64,000 bases of DNA, from positions 310,001-374,000 of the forward strand of contig NCGO01000001.1 in the NCBI GenBank assembly GCA_002256985.1, written 5' to 3'. The notes under the pieces are model-generated. The model was not told the DNA's origin, did no database searches, and was given only the letters and a program-made list of their open reading frames with translations. Shown in pieces: positions 31,163 through 40,656 of the stretch (the first letter of the stretch is position 1; the number at the start of each line of letters is the position of its first letter). The position numbers and the translations under genes were made by a program. Source of the stretch: Novosphingobium sp. 28-62-57. Lineage in GTDB: Bacteria; Pseudomonadota; Alphaproteobacteria; Sphingomonadales; Sphingomonadaceae.

Positions 31163-32527
31163 ATGACAACTCCCACCATCGTCTGGTTTCGCCGTGATCT
31201 GCGCATTGCCGATCAGGCCGCGCTTCTCGCTGCGGCTTCTGCAGGGCCGGTCATCCCGGTCTATGTGCTCGACGATGATGCGCCGCGTCATCACGCCATG
31301 GGCGGAGCTTCGCGCTGGTGGCTGCGTCACAGCCTTGCCAGCCTTGATGCGGCCCTGCGCGAGCGGGGGTCGCGCCTCATCCTGCGCCGGGGCAAGTGCC
31401 ATGAGGAATTGGCCGCCATCCAGCAGGAAACGGGCGCGCGCGCAGTCCATGCGCTGCACCATTATGAACCATGGTGGCGCAATGCCGAACGGGCCGTGGC
31501 CAAGGCGATGGAGCTGGTGCTGCACCATGGCAATTACCTTGCCCCCGCCGGCACGGTACTGACTGGCAGCGGCGCGCCCTACAAGATCTACACGCCGTTC
31601 TGGAACGCCCTGAAAGAGCGCATGCCGCCTGCGGCGCCAAGCCCGGCACCGGCGCGGCTCGATGCCCCTGAAAAGTGGCCCCGCAGCGATGCGCTGGATG
31701 ACTGGGCACTCCTGCCCACCAAGCCCGATTGGGCAGGCGGCATGCGCAGCGAATGGGCTCCCGGAGAGGCAGGCGCGCTTGACCGGCTCGATGCCTTCGA
31801 AAACCGCGCAAGGCACTATGGCGAATGCCGCAACCTGCCATCGCAGGAAGGCACATCGCGCCTATCCCCGCATCTGCACTTTGGCGAAATCTCTCCGGCC
31901 ACAATCTGGCACCGCATTGCCGATGCAGGCGGCTCGGTCGATGTGTTCCTCAGCGAGTTGGGCTGGCGCGATTATGCACAGAACGTGATCGTGCAGTTCC
32001 CCGATTATGGCACCAAGAACGCGCGCGAAGCCTATGACCGGCTGGAATGGCGCGATGCGGCCGGTGATCTGAAGGCCTGGCAGCAGGGCCGCACCGGCTA
32101 TCCCATCGTCGATGCCGGGATGCGCGAATTGTGGCACGCCGGCTGGATGCACAACCGCGTGCGGATGATTGCCGCCAGCTTTCTGGTGAAGCATCTGCTG
32201 ATCGATTGGCGCGAAGGCGAGCGCTGGTTCTGGGATACGCTGGTCGATGCCGACTATGGATCGAACGCAGTCAACTGGCAGTGGACGGCGGGCACGGGCG
32301 TGGATTCAAACATGTTCGTGCGGATCATGGCCCCGCTCACGCAATCGCCCAAGTTCGATGCGGCAGGCTACATCCGCAAATGGGTGCCCGAGCTGGCGCA
32401 CTTGCCCGATGCCGATATCCACGATCCGGTGTTTCCGCCGCGCGGCTATCCAGCCAAGATCGTGCCCCACGCACAGGCCCGTGCACGTGCCCTTTCTGCA
32501 CATGATGCCATGAAGGCGGGAACCTGA
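31163..32527 (+). CDS. phrB: Deoxyribodipyrimidine photo-lyase
   Basis: Light-driven repair of cyclobutane pyrimidine dimers using FAD and an antenna pigment (454 residues). The N-terminal antenna domain begins TIVWFRRDLRIADQAALL. The C-terminal FAD domain carries TSRLSPHLHFGEISP, TGYPIVDAGMRELW, MHNRVRMIAASFLVK and DADYGSNAVNWQW, with the tryptophans of the electron-transfer chain. The ATG at 31163 has AGGAA upstream. It lies 57 bases after the hydrolase gene and 37 before the CFA-type gene. Confidence 0.96.
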   Translation: MTTPTIVWFRRDLRIADQAALLAAASAGPVIPVYVLDDDAPRHHAMGGASRWWLRHSLASLDAALRERGSRLILRRGKCHEELAAIQQETGARAVHALHHYEPWWRNAERAVAKAMELVLHHGNYLAPAGTVLTGSGAPYKIYTPFWNALKERMPPAAPSPAPARLDAPEKWPRSDALDDWALLPTKPDWAGGMRSEWAPGEAGALDRLDAFENRARHYGECRNLPSQEGTSRLSPHLHFGEISPATIWHRIADAGGSVDVFLSELGWRDYAQNVIVQFPDYGTKNAREAYDRLEWRDAAGDLKAWQQGRTGYPIVDAGMRELWHAGWMHNRVRMIAASFLVKHLLIDWREGERWFWDTLVDADYGSNAVNWQWTAGTGVDSNMFVRIMAPLTQSPKFDAAGYIRKWVPELAHLPDADIHDPVFPPRGYPAKIVPHAQARARALSAHDAMKAGT

Positions 32528-32564
32528 CCTTGCGCGTTTTCTCCCCTGCAGACATATCGGCCCA

Positions 32565-33845
32565 ATGACCACGCAGACTCCATCGCAAGGCCCCACCCGG
32601 GGCGCACATTTGCTGTCTGGAGGATGGAACATGTCCGCCGCCGGTCGCTGGCTGGCGCAGCTGTTCTCCGGCTCCTTCAGCAAAGTGGTGGAGCGCATTG
32701 ACCGCGGGCTGGTCCATGGCACGATCCATGCGGTCCTGCCCGATGGCACGCACCACAGCGTGGGCGGGCGCGGTGATGGTCCGGTTGCGCGCATCCACCT
32801 GAAAAGCTGGAACGCGCTGATCCGGCTTGGCACCGCAGGCTCCATCGGCTGGTACGAGGCCTGGGTGGCGGGGGAATGGGACAGCCCCGATCCGGTGGTG
32901 ATCTTCGACCTGTTCATGCGCAATGCCGCAACGCTGGGCGATGTGGGCAGAGCCAAGGGGCCTTGGCGGCTGGCGGGCCGCGCGCTCAATCTGTTGCGCA
33001 AGAATTCCAAGGCACAAGCGCGGCGCAATATTGCTGCGCACTATGATCTGGGCAACGATTTCTATCGCCTTTGGCTTGATGAGACGATGAGCTATTCCAG
33101 CGCGCTGTGGCATGGCATCGCGCCCGATGCCCCGCTGGCGCAAGCGCAGGCCAACAAAGTGGATCGCCTTGCCAAGCGGTTGCACCTATCGCCCGGCAGC
33201 GAAGTGCTCGAAATCGGCTGCGGCTGGGGCTATCTGGCGCGGCGTTTTGCCGAAACCACCGGCGCAAGGGTGACCGGGATCAGCCTGTCGGACGAACAGC
33301 TGGAATGGGCCAGGAGCGAACTGACGGGCTCGGGCCTGTCCGGCATCGACTATCGCCATCAGGACTATCGCGATGTCATGGGGCAGTATGACGCCATCGC
33401 CAGCGTGGAAATGGTCGAGGCCGTGGGGCGGGAATACTGGCCATCCTACTTCGATTGCCTCGCCCGCTGCCTTCGCCCCGGTGGCCGCGCCGCATTGCAG
33501 TATATCACCATCCGCGATGATCTTTTCCCGGCCTATGCTGCCAGCGCCGATTTCATTCAGGCCTATGTCTTCCCCGGCGGCCTGCTGATCAGCGAACGCG
33601 AATTTGCGCGGTTGGCAGCGGAACGCGGCCTGACCTGGCAGGACCGTGAAGACTTCGGCCCAGACTATGCGCGCACGCTGAAGCTATGGCGCGATGCACT
33701 GGATCGCGCGGTGGAAGAGCAACGGCTCCCGGCGGGGTTCGATCAGCGCTTTATCGATCTGTGGCGCTACTATCTGATGTATTGCGAAGGCGGTTTCCGG
33801 GGTGGTGGGATCAATGTCAGCCAGGTGACACTGGTGAAGCGATAA
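32565..33845 (+). CDS. Cyclopropane-fatty-acid synthase family methyltransferase
   Basis: SAM-dependent enzyme of the CFA synthase (Cfa/CmaA) family, 426 residues, adding a methylene group to unsaturated phospholipid acyl chains or a related reaction. An N-terminal lipid-binding-like region (about 40-130) is followed by AAHYDLGNDFYRLWLD, the SAM motif VLEIGCGWGYLA, VEMVEAVGREYWPSYF and FIQAYVFPGGLL, all typical of Cfa. The C-terminal YYLMYCEGGFRGGGINV is also conserved. It is probably cotranscribed with phrB. A family B repeat follows the stop. Confidence 0.92.
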   Translation: MTTQTPSQGPTRGAHLLSGGWNMSAAGRWLAQLFSGSFSKVVERIDRGLVHGTIHAVLPDGTHHSVGGRGDGPVARIHLKSWNALIRLGTAGSIGWYEAWVAGEWDSPDPVVIFDLFMRNAATLGDVGRAKGPWRLAGRALNLLRKNSKAQARRNIAAHYDLGNDFYRLWLDETMSYSSALWHGIAPDAPLAQAQANKVDRLAKRLHLSPGSEVLEIGCGWGYLARRFAETTGARVTGISLSDEQLEWARSELTGSGLSGIDYRHQDYRDVMGQYDAIASVEMVEAVGREYWPSYFDCLARCLRPGGRAALQYITIRDDLFPAYAASADFIQAYVFPGGLLISEREFARLAAERGLTWQDREDFGPDYARTLKLWRDALDRAVEEQRLPAGFDQRFIDLWRYYLMYCEGGFRGGGINVSQVTLVKR

Positions 33846-33882
33846 CTTTGCACCGTCCTGACAATGGGTTGCCGCAATGATC

Positions 33883-33946
33883 CGTTCGTGTCGAGCGAAG
33901 TCGAGACACGGCTAGCCGTGTCTCGACTTCGCTCGACACGAACGGC
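33883..33946. repeat. Palindromic repeat family B, short form, copy B4
   Basis: CCGTTCGTGTCGAGCGAAG and CTTCGCTCGACACGAACGG enclose GTCGAGACACGGCTAGCCGT-type hairpin sequence, giving an almost perfect 64-base palindrome. It separates the convergent CFA-type and PilZ genes. Confidence 0.92.
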
Positions 33947-33979
33947 ATTATGTTAGAGATTTCAAAGAGCCCGTACTCT

Positions 33980-34339
33980 TCAAATCCGCCGGAACACGCC
34001 ATCGCCGCGATAGTGCGCAAGGATGTTGTCGTACACGATCGGGCTGAGCAAGGTGTCAAACGCGCAGCCCACGCGGCCTGAATCCCACCATACTACCTCG
34101 GATTGCAGGCTCTCCATGCCCGGCAGCGTTAGCCAGCAGCGATTGCCATGGTGGAGCGGTTGCAGGGCATTGGCGCAGAATCCGCCGAGCGAGATATCGA
34201 GCACCACGGTCTGGAAGCTCTTGCCACCGGCTGGGCGCAAAGTGGCTGGCATGTTTATGCGCCGCCGATTTGCGCTGCGGTCTTCAAGCGCCGCCTGCGC
34301 ATAAATATCGGTGTTCCAGTCCGTCGCGCTCATCGGCAA
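33980..34339 (-). CDS. PilZ domain protein (c-di-GMP receptor)
   Basis: Small cytosolic protein of 119 residues consisting of one PilZ domain. The arginine motif is in RSANRRR (about residue 21) and the second c-di-GMP contact motif is DISLGG (about residue 49). GCAFDTLLSP near the end fits the last strand. It probably transmits the second messenger that the EAL protein at the start of the window would degrade, but no direct link is visible. It stands alone between the CFA-type gene and the SDR gene. Confidence 0.88.
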   Translation of the reverse strand: MPMSATDWNTDIYAQAALEDRSANRRRINMPATLRPAGGKSFQTVVLDISLGGFCANALQPLHHGNRCWLTLPGMESLQSEVVWWDSGRVGCAFDTLLSPIVYDNILAHYRGDGVFRRI

Positions 34340-34422
34340 GTGCCCCGACCATATGGCGTCAATGGGCCAACCTTTGGCACACTGACGTCTTAAAATCGGA
34401 CAGCTTCGTTAAATTCGCACTA

Positions 34423-35130
34423 TCAGGTCTGGTTAACGCGGATGCGGTGCGGGCTGGCAAACTGTTCACCAAGCAGCGCAACAATGGCGTCAGCCACCAC
34501 TTCGGGCGGCTTCACGCTTTCGGGGCTTTCGCCGGGATAGGCCTTGGCCCGCATCTTGGTGCGGGTGGCACCGGGATCGACGATGGCAACCCGGATCGAG
34601 GCGGTATTGCGCACTTCCTGCGCATAGCAGTTCAGCAGTGTATCGAACGCGGCCTTGGATGCGCCATAGGCTCCCCAATAGGCGCGGGGTTCTGCCCCCA
34701 CGCTGCTGGTAATGCCCAGCACGCGGGCATCCTTGCTCTTGCGCAGCATGCCGTCAAAGCCTGCCAGCAAGGCCTGCGTCGCCAGCACGTTAAGCGTCAT
34801 CGCCTGATTGAATTCGCGCGCATCGATCTGCCACACCGGGGTCAGTGTCGGCAGAGTGGCAGCGTTGATGACCAGCACGTCAAGCGCGCCCCACCGGCCG
34901 GAAATGGCCGTGGCAAGCCGGGCGATGCCATCGGCTTCGGCCAGATTGACCGGCGCAATCGTCGCCTTGCCGCCCGCTTCGAAGATTTCCTCTTCAACCT
35001 GCTCCAGCGCCTTGGCATTGCGCGCTACAAGGATGACATGCGCCCCGGCAGCGGCCAGCGCTTTGGCCGTGGCTGCGCCGATGCCCTGACTGGCTCCGGT
35101 GACGAGTGCGAGTTGCCCTTCCATGCTCAT
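34423..35130 (-). CDS. Short-chain dehydrogenase/reductase
   Basis: Classical SDR of 235 residues. The cofactor motif is TGASQGIGAATAKAL. The NNAG motif is replaced by INAA, and the catalytic Ser, Tyr and Lys occur in ITSSVGAEPRAYWGAYGASKAAFD. The C-terminus ends at HRIRVNQT without a substrate-specific signature. The ATG at 35130 (MSMEG) is two bases from the purF stop, so it is the second gene of a purF operon. Substrate unknown. Confidence 0.9.
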   Translation of the reverse strand: MSMEGQLALVTGASQGIGAATAKALAAAGAHVILVARNAKALEQVEEEIFEAGGKATIAPVNLAEADGIARLATAISGRWGALDVLVINAATLPTLTPVWQIDAREFNQAMTLNVLATQALLAGFDGMLRKSKDARVLGITSSVGAEPRAYWGAYGASKAAFDTLLNCYAQEVRNTASIRVAIVDPGATRTKMRAKAYPGESPESVKPPEVVADAIVALLGEQFASPHRIRVNQT

Positions 35131-35131
35131 A

Positions 35132-36637
35132 TCAGGCGACCTTGCCAATGGGCTTGCCCACCGGGAGCACAAGCTGGTCCGGGTTGTCCCGCTCGGCCAC
35201 ATCGGTCAGCCGGGTCGGGTATTCACCGCTGAAGCAGGCGTCGCAATATTGCGGGCAGGCCTTGTTGCGTTCAGCTTCGCCCACGGCGCGGTACAGGCCA
35301 TCGATGGACACGAAAGCAAGGCTGTCGGCGTGGATGAACTCTGCCATGGCCGCCACATCCATGCGGGCGGCCAGCAGTTTTGAACGTTCGGGCGTGTCCA
35401 CGCCATAGAAGCACGAATGTTCGGTCGGCGGGCTGGCGATGCGCATGTGGACTTCGGCAGCGCCTGCCTCGCGCATCATCTGCACGATCTTGAGGCTGGT
35501 GGTGCCGCGGACGATGGAATCGTCGATCAACACGATGCGCTTTCCGGCCACCAGAGCGCGGTTGGCGTTGTGCTTGCGCTTCACATCGGCATTGCGCGCG
35601 CCATCCGATGGCTGGATGAAAGTGCGGCCAACATAGTGTGACCGGATGATGCCAAGTTCGAACGGAATGCCGGATTGCTGCGCATAGCCCAGCGCCGCAG
35701 GAACACCGCTATCGGGCACCGGGATCACCAGATCGGCATTGGCCGGGCTTTCAATCGCCAGCTGCGCGCCGATTTCCTTGCGCACTTGATAGACCGAGTG
35801 GCCGCCCATGACTGAATCCGGACGGCTGAAATAGACATGCTCAAAGATGCACGGCCGCGCTGCAGGCGTGCCGAACGGACGATGGCTGCTGAGTTTGCCA
35901 TCGAGATCGACCTGAATCAGCTCGCCCGGCTCCACTTCGCGGACGAAATCGGCGCCGACAACATCGAGCGCGACGGTTTCGCTGGCAAACACGATGGCAT
36001 CACCCAGCTTGCCCATGACCAATGGACGAATGCCGATGGGGTCACGGCAGGCGATCATGCCCTGCGGGGTCATGCAGATCAGTGAATAGGCCCCCTCGAC
36101 CAGCCGCAGCGCATCCACGAAGCGGTCCAGCAGCGTGGGATAGCGGCTGGTGGCGACAAGGTGGATGATGACTTCGGTGTCAGATGTGGACTGGAAGATC
36201 GCCCCCTTGCGCACCAGATCGCGCTTCAGGAACATGGCGTTCGAAATGTTGCCATTGTGCGCAATGGAAAACCCGCCCGATGCCAGATCGGCAAAGAGCG
36301 GCTGCACATTGCGCAGGCCCGCGCCGCCTGTCGTCGAATAGCGCACATGGCCCGAGGCGACCATGCCGGGCAGTTCGGCAATGGCAGAGCCGGTGGAGAA
36401 ATTCGCCGCAACATGGCCAATGCCCTTGCGCGAAAAGAACTCCTGACCATCGAAGCTGGTGATGCCGACCGCTTCCTGCCCGCGGTGCTGCAGCGCGTGG
36501 AGGCCCAGCGCAACTGTCGCGGCAGCGTCACGAACGCCCAGTACGCCGAAGATGCCGCACTCTTCGCGCAGCTTGTCGTCATCTCCTGGCCCGATGTCCC
36601 AGGGAGTTTCGTCGGAAAGTTCGATCTGTGAAGTCAT
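35132..36637 (-). CDS. purF: Amidophosphoribosyltransferase
   Basis: First committed enzyme of purine synthesis, making phosphoribosylamine from PRPP and glutamine (501 residues). The N-terminal nucleophile is C27 in EECGIFGVLG, so a 26-residue propeptide must be removed. The PRPP loop is RIVLIDDSIVRGTT. Cysteines near the C-terminus (KACPQYCDACFSGEYP) fit the Bacillus-type enzyme with a [4Fe-4S] cluster. The ATG at 36637 (MTSQIELSDET) is preferred to an upstream start at 36790. Confidence 0.96.
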   Translation of the reverse strand: MTSQIELSDETPWDIGPGDDDKLREECGIFGVLGVRDAAATVALGLHALQHRGQEAVGITSFDGQEFFSRKGIGHVAANFSTGSAIAELPGMVASGHVRYSTTGGAGLRNVQPLFADLASGGFSIAHNGNISNAMFLKRDLVRKGAIFQSTSDTEVIIHLVATSRYPTLLDRFVDALRLVEGAYSLICMTPQGMIACRDPIGIRPLVMGKLGDAIVFASETVALDVVGADFVREVEPGELIQVDLDGKLSSHRPFGTPAARPCIFEHVYFSRPDSVMGGHSVYQVRKEIGAQLAIESPANADLVIPVPDSGVPAALGYAQQSGIPFELGIIRSHYVGRTFIQPSDGARNADVKRKHNANRALVAGKRIVLIDDSIVRGTTSLKIVQMMREAGAAEVHMRIASPPTEHSCFYGVDTPERSKLLAARMDVAAMAEFIHADSLAFVSIDGLYRAVGEAERNKACPQYCDACFSGEYPTRLTDVAERDNPDQLVLPVGKPIGKVA

Positions 36638-36844
36638 GGGTCCTGTGGACTCGCGTGGGCGTTTGCGCGCCGGCCAATGCTGCGGTCCAAATGGCGACCT
36701 TTGCCCGCCTTGGCAAGTCCAAGGTTTTACTGGCTTTGCTCTGCCCAGTCTGGTTGGGGGTCGGGTTGGGGCAGATGCTGGCTCGCGCAAATGCTTCCAT
36801 CACCAGCTACCGAAAATTAACCAGCCGTCGCCCACAGCGTCTGT

Positions 36845-37780
36845 ATGCGCAGCGCCCGCCTTCTTGCCGGCCCGGTTGGGGTTTCCCTGACCTATTTCGT
36901 GCTGGCCGCTGCTGCTGTGACGTTTGGCCGGTTTACCGGTGGCGTGGCTATGGCCTGGATGGCCAGTGCGATGCTGGCAGGCCGATTGCTGCACCTGCCA
37001 CGGCGGCGTTGGACACCATGGGTGATCGGCTGCATCCTGGCCAGCACCGTGGCCACGGGATTCCTTGGGCTGGGCTGGCTTGCCGCCGTCCCCTTTGCGC
37101 TGGTCAATGTGGCAGAGGCGGGCGCGGCAGCCTTGCTATGGCAGCGCATTACCCGGTCGTTTTGGCCGCATGATACGCTGGAATGGGTGGCTTCCTTCTA
37201 CATTGGTATCGGACTGATGGTGCCGCTGCTCAGCGGCGCTGCGGCCACATTCTTTGCGTGGGTGCTGCTCGACCAACCTTTGGTCGAAAACTTCTCGCGC
37301 TGGATCATCGGCCATGCGCTGGGTTTTCTTGCGTGCCTGCCGGTGTTCCATTTCATCTATGGACGGCTGGGGCGCGGCAAAAGTTTTCTGCCGCCCTCCA
37401 GCATGCGGCCAATGGCGACACTGATCGTTGTTACATTCACGTCTCTGACAGTCGCCGTGTTCCTGCTCGATATGCGGGCCTTGCTGGTATTTCCGATGAT
37501 CTACTTGGTGGTCAGTGCTGCCACGCTGCCCGGTGCCATCGTCACGCTGCTGCCTCTGTTGCTGATCCTGATCGGGGGCGGTTTGACGGTTTCGGGCTAT
37601 GGCCCGATTGCCCAGATGGACTTGCCGGCGGGCGACAGGCTGCAGTTCTTCCAACTCTATGTCGGGGTCACCGTGCTGGCGGCGCTGCCGCTATCGTGCG
37701 AGCGGACGAAACGCCTTGTGGAATTGCGGAAAATGCGATCACGCATCGCCGAGCTTGAGCGAGAGCGGCCACAATACTGA
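36845..37780 (+). CDS. Orphan MASE1 membrane sensor domain, output domain missing
   Basis: Integral membrane protein of 311 residues with about eight hydrophobic segments typical of the MASE1 sensor domain (WMASAMLAGRLL, LVNVAEAGAAALLWQR, ASFYIGIGLMVPLLSG, RWIIGHALGFLACLPVF). In most proteins MASE1 is followed by a histidine kinase, GGDEF or EAL domain. Here the chain ends just after a helical linker (TKRLVELRKMRSRIAELERERPQY), where the output domain would begin. A 16-bp tandem repeat starts six bases past the stop. It is divergent from purF and could be a truncated gene or a stand-alone sensor. Confidence 0.8.
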   Translation: MRSARLLAGPVGVSLTYFVLAAAAVTFGRFTGGVAMAWMASAMLAGRLLHLPRRRWTPWVIGCILASTVATGFLGLGWLAAVPFALVNVAEAGAAALLWQRITRSFWPHDTLEWVASFYIGIGLMVPLLSGAAATFFAWVLLDQPLVENFSRWIIGHALGFLACLPVFHFIYGRLGRGKSFLPPSSMRPMATLIVVTFTSLTVAVFLLDMRALLVFPMIYLVVSAATLPGAIVTLLPLLLILIGGGLTVSGYGPIAQMDLPAGDRLQFFQLYVGVTVLAALPLSCERTKRLVELRKMRSRIAELERERPQY

Positions 37781-37786
37781 CCGTGC

Positions 37787-37866
37787 CAGATTTGCGCAGG
37801 CCCAGATTTGCGCAGGCCCAGATTTGCGCAGGCCCAGATTTGCCGAGGCCCAGATTTGCCGAGGCA
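37787..37866. repeat. 16-bp tandem repeat, five copies
   Basis: The unit CAGATTTGCGCAGGCC is repeated at 37787, 37803 and 37819. Two variant copies, CAGATTTGCCGAGGC(C/A), follow at 37835 and 37851. It begins immediately behind the truncated-looking MASE1 gene. Unit length and absence of spacers exclude CRISPR. Confidence 0.95.
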
Positions 37867-37955
37867 TTGCTGTTTGGTGCAAGTGCCTCTACATCGCGGG
37901 TGAATAACGCGGCCGTCGGTTCACGGCTGGCGCATCGCTGCCAAAGGGTTGCTGC

Positions 37956-39197
37956 TTGATCCTCTCCCCCTTCGAATGGACGATTGCCAAGCGCTACATG
38001 CTGCCCGGCCGAGGCGAGGCGTTCATTGCCCTTGTCGCCGGGATCAGTCTTGTCGCGGTGATGCTGGGCGTTGCCGCGCTGGTCATCGTGATGAGCGTGA
38101 TGAACGGTTTCCGCGCCGAATTGCTCGACAAGATCGTGGGCCTCAATGGCCACGCGATCATTCAGGCCTATGGCGGCAGGCTCGATAACTGGCAGGATAT
38201 CCTCAAGAAAGTTGAGGCAACGCCGGGCGTCACCCACACCTCGCCGCTGATCGAACAGCCGCTGCTGACCAGCTTCAACGGACGGGTCGAAGCCGTGCTG
38301 GTGCGTGGCAACACCGATGGTGATATCAAGCGGCTGGAGGACAAGCGCGTCGATGGCGTCATCGCCTCGTTGCGCCCGGGCTCTGGCAATGTCGCGCTCG
38401 GCTCCCGCCTTGCGCAGAACCTTGGCGCGCGGGTGGGCGATACCATCACCATCATCAACCCGCAGGGCCGCGCCACACCCTTCGGCACCGTCCCGCGCGA
38501 AATCGGCTATGTCGTTGCTGCCATCTTTGAAGTCGGCATCTATGACTATGACAACGCCTATGTCGTCATGCCCATCGCCGACGCGCAGACGCTGCTGCTG
38601 ACCGGCGATGCCATTGGCATGATCGAGGTGACGACCAGCAACGCCGATACCGTCAGCCAAACCCTTGCCCCCATCACCAAGGAACTGGAAGGCACCGCCG
38701 TCGTCACCGATTGGCGCACGATCAACGCCAGCCTGTTCGAGGCGCTGGCGGTAGAGCGGGTGGCAATGTTCATCGTGCTGTCGATCATCGTGCTGGTGGC
38801 GGTGTTCAACATCCTCTCGTCGCTGATCATGCTGGTCCGCGCCAAGACGCGCGACATCGCGATCCTGCGCACGATGGGGGCCACACGCAAAAGCCTGCTC
38901 AAGATCTTCGTGACCATCGGTTTCGTGATCGGCGCGCTGGGCACGCTGTCGGGCCTTGCGCTGGGCTTCGTGTTCCTGTTCTTCCGCCAGCCCATCGTCA
39001 ACGCGGTGCAATGGATCACCGGGCAGAACCTGTGGGACCCCTCGATCCGCTTCCTCACCGAACTGCCGAGCCGGTCAGACCCGGTGGAAATCGCCACGAT
39101 CAGCCTGATGGCCCTGCTGTTCAGCTTCCTCGCCACGCTCTACCCCGCGATGAAGGCGGCGAGCACGGACCCGGTTCAGGTGCTGCGTTATGAGTAA
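37956..39197 (+). CDS. lolC: Lipoprotein-releasing ABC transporter permease
   Basis: Inner-membrane permease of the LolC/LolE family, 413 residues, working with LolD to release lipoproteins from the inner membrane to LolA. It has an N-terminal membrane helix ([28 protein letters not shown]), a large periplasmic domain (about 50-265), then three C-terminal helices with the FtsX-like fold. [17 protein letters not shown] is the coupling motif. Many alphaproteobacteria have a single LolF-type permease serving as a homodimer, as expected here. The start is TTG at 37956 with AAAGGG upstream. The lolD start overlaps the 3' end. Confidence 0.92.
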   Translation: MILSPFEWTIAKRYMLPGRGEAFIALVAGISLVAVMLGVAALVIVMSVMNGFRAELLDKIVGLNGHAIIQAYGGRLDNWQDILKKVEATPGVTHTSPLIEQPLLTSFNGRVEAVLVRGNTDGDIKRLEDKRVDGVIASLRPGSGNVALGSRLAQNLGARVGDTITIINPQGRATPFGTVPREIGYVVAAIFEVGIYDYDNAYVVMPIADAQTLLLTGDAIGMIEVTTSNADTVSQTLAPITKELEGTAVVTDWRTINASLFEALAVERVAMFIVLSIIVLVAVFNILSSLIMLVRAKTRDIAILRTMGATRKSLLKIFVTIGFVIGALGTLSGLALGFVFLFFRQPIVNAVQWITGQNLWDPSIRFLTELPSRSDPVEIATISLMALLFSFLATLYPAMKAASTDPVQVLRYE

Positions 39198-39864
39198 CCC
39201 TGTTGTCGTCCTGAAGGACTTGCGCCGCTCGTTCAGCCAGGGCGGTGTGACCATCGACGTGTTGCGCGGCGTGAACCTCGAAATTCAGCCCGGTGAGATC
39301 GTCGCACTGGTCGGCCCCTCCGGTTCAGGCAAGTCGACGATGCTGCAGGCTATCGGCCTGCTCGAAGGCGGCTTTTCCGGCCTGATCCAGATCGCCGGTA
39401 CCAACGCGTCCGAACTTTCGGGCGATGCGCGCACCACGCTGCGCCGCGATCATCTGGGCTTCGTCTATCAGTTCCACCACCTGCTGCCCGATTTCAACGC
39501 GATGGAAAACGTGGTGCTGCCGCAGATGGTGGCGGGCAAGACGCGCGCTGAGGCTGACACGCGCGCCACCGAACTGCTCACTGCGCTCGGCCTGTCCAAG
39601 CGGCTCGACCATCGCCCCAGCCAGCTTTCAGGCGGCGAACAGCAGCGCGTCGCCGTCGCCCGCGCCTTGGCCAATAGCCCCGAACTGGTGCTGGCCGATG
39701 AACCGACCGGCAATCTTGATGAAGCCACCGCCGACCGCGTGCTGGAAGAATTCCTCAAGCTGGTGCGGGGCGAGGGCAGCTCTGCCCTGATCGCCACGCA
39801 TAACGAACGCCTCGCTCAGCGCATGGACCGCGTGGTGCGCTTGCACGAAGGTGTTCTGGAATAG
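39190..39864 (+). CDS. lolD: Lipoprotein-releasing ABC transporter ATPase
   Basis: ATPase subunit of the Lol exporter (224 residues). Walker A is GPSGSGKS, the Q-loop lies in [18 protein letters not shown] (LolD-type), the signature is LSGGEQQR, Walker B is [12 protein letters not shown] and the H-loop is ATHN. It overlaps the permease gene by eight bases. Confidence 0.96.
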   Translation: MSNPVVVLKDLRRSFSQGGVTIDVLRGVNLEIQPGEIVALVGPSGSGKSTMLQAIGLLEGGFSGLIQIAGTNASELSGDARTTLRRDHLGFVYQFHHLLPDFNAMENVVLPQMVAGKTRAEADTRATELLTALGLSKRLDHRPSQLSGGEQQRVAVARALANSPELVLADEPTGNLDEATADRVLEEFLKLVRGEGSSALIATHNERLAQRMDRVVRLHEGVLE

Positions 39865-39949
39865 GCGGGCAATCCGGCCCGATTACCCGATTGATCCACT
39901 GCGTTCGCCGTGTAACGCTCGATTCAAAGCCCTTCACCGGAGTCACACG

Positions 39950-40438
39950 ATGCCCCAGCCCACCACCATTGCCGACTTCAAAGCCAAGAAACCCAACGGC
40001 GAGATGATCGACCTCGCTGAAAAGCTCGGCAAAGTCCTGCTCGTGGTCAACACCGCCTCCAAATGCGGCTTCACCCCGCAGTACGATGGGTTGGAAAAGC
40101 TCCACAAGACTTATGGCGAAAAGGGCTTCGAAGTCCTGGCCTTCCCCTGCAACCAGTTCGGCGCGCAAGAACCGGGCACGGCGGATGAGATCGAAAGTTT
40201 CTGCAAGGTCAACTTCGGCCTCAGCTTCCCACTGATGGCCAAGATCGAGGTCAATGGCGACAATGCCGACCCGCTCTACGATTGGCTGAAAAAGGAAGCG
40301 CCCGGTCTGCTCGGCAGCAAGGCCGTAAAATGGAACTTCACCAAGTTCCTGATCGGCCGCGACGGCAAAGTCGTCCGCCGCTATGCGCCGACCGACAAGC
40401 CCGAGAGCATTGCGAAAGATATCGAGAAATTGCTCTGA
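39950..40438 (+). CDS. Glutathione peroxidase family protein
   Basis: Thioredoxin-fold peroxidase of 162 residues reducing hydroperoxides; bacterial members often use thioredoxin rather than glutathione. The peroxidatic cysteine (not selenocysteine) is in NTASKCGFTPQY. The resolving cysteine candidate and glutamine are in FPCNQFGAQEPG, and the tryptophan of the tetrad is in VKWNFTKF. The ATG at 39950 has CGGAG upstream. There is no visible operon partner. Confidence 0.93.
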   Translation: MPQPTTIADFKAKKPNGEMIDLAEKLGKVLLVVNTASKCGFTPQYDGLEKLHKTYGEKGFEVLAFPCNQFGAQEPGTADEIESFCKVNFGLSFPLMAKIEVNGDNADPLYDWLKKEAPGLLGSKAVKWNFTKFLIGRDGKVVRRYAPTDKPESIAKDIEKLL

Positions 40439-40445
40439 TTTCTTG

Positions 40446-40570
40446 TTTCGCGCAGAGGCGCAGAGGAAGCAGAGATCGCGGAGAAGAGAAGGGTTTAAGA
40501 GCGGCTGCGCCGCAGGCTTTTCCCCACTTCTTCTCTGCGCCCTCTGCTTCCTCTGCGCCTCTGCGCGAAA
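40446..40570. repeat. Perfect 29-bp inverted repeat (family G) between gpx and dnaE
   Basis: The arms 40446-40474 and 40542-40570 are exact reverse complements, reading TTTCGCGCAGAGGCGCAGAG... on the left. They enclose a 67-base centre with further CAGAG/CTCTG content. The same family forms the arms at 2252-2287 and 2600-2634. Confidence 0.93.
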
Positions 40571-40656
40571 CCATTATCTTTCTTGCCCCATCACAACTGG
40601 GGATGATTGCCACGCCCCCCTCCTGAATCGCCCCGCAAGTTGCTACCTTGCCAGCC

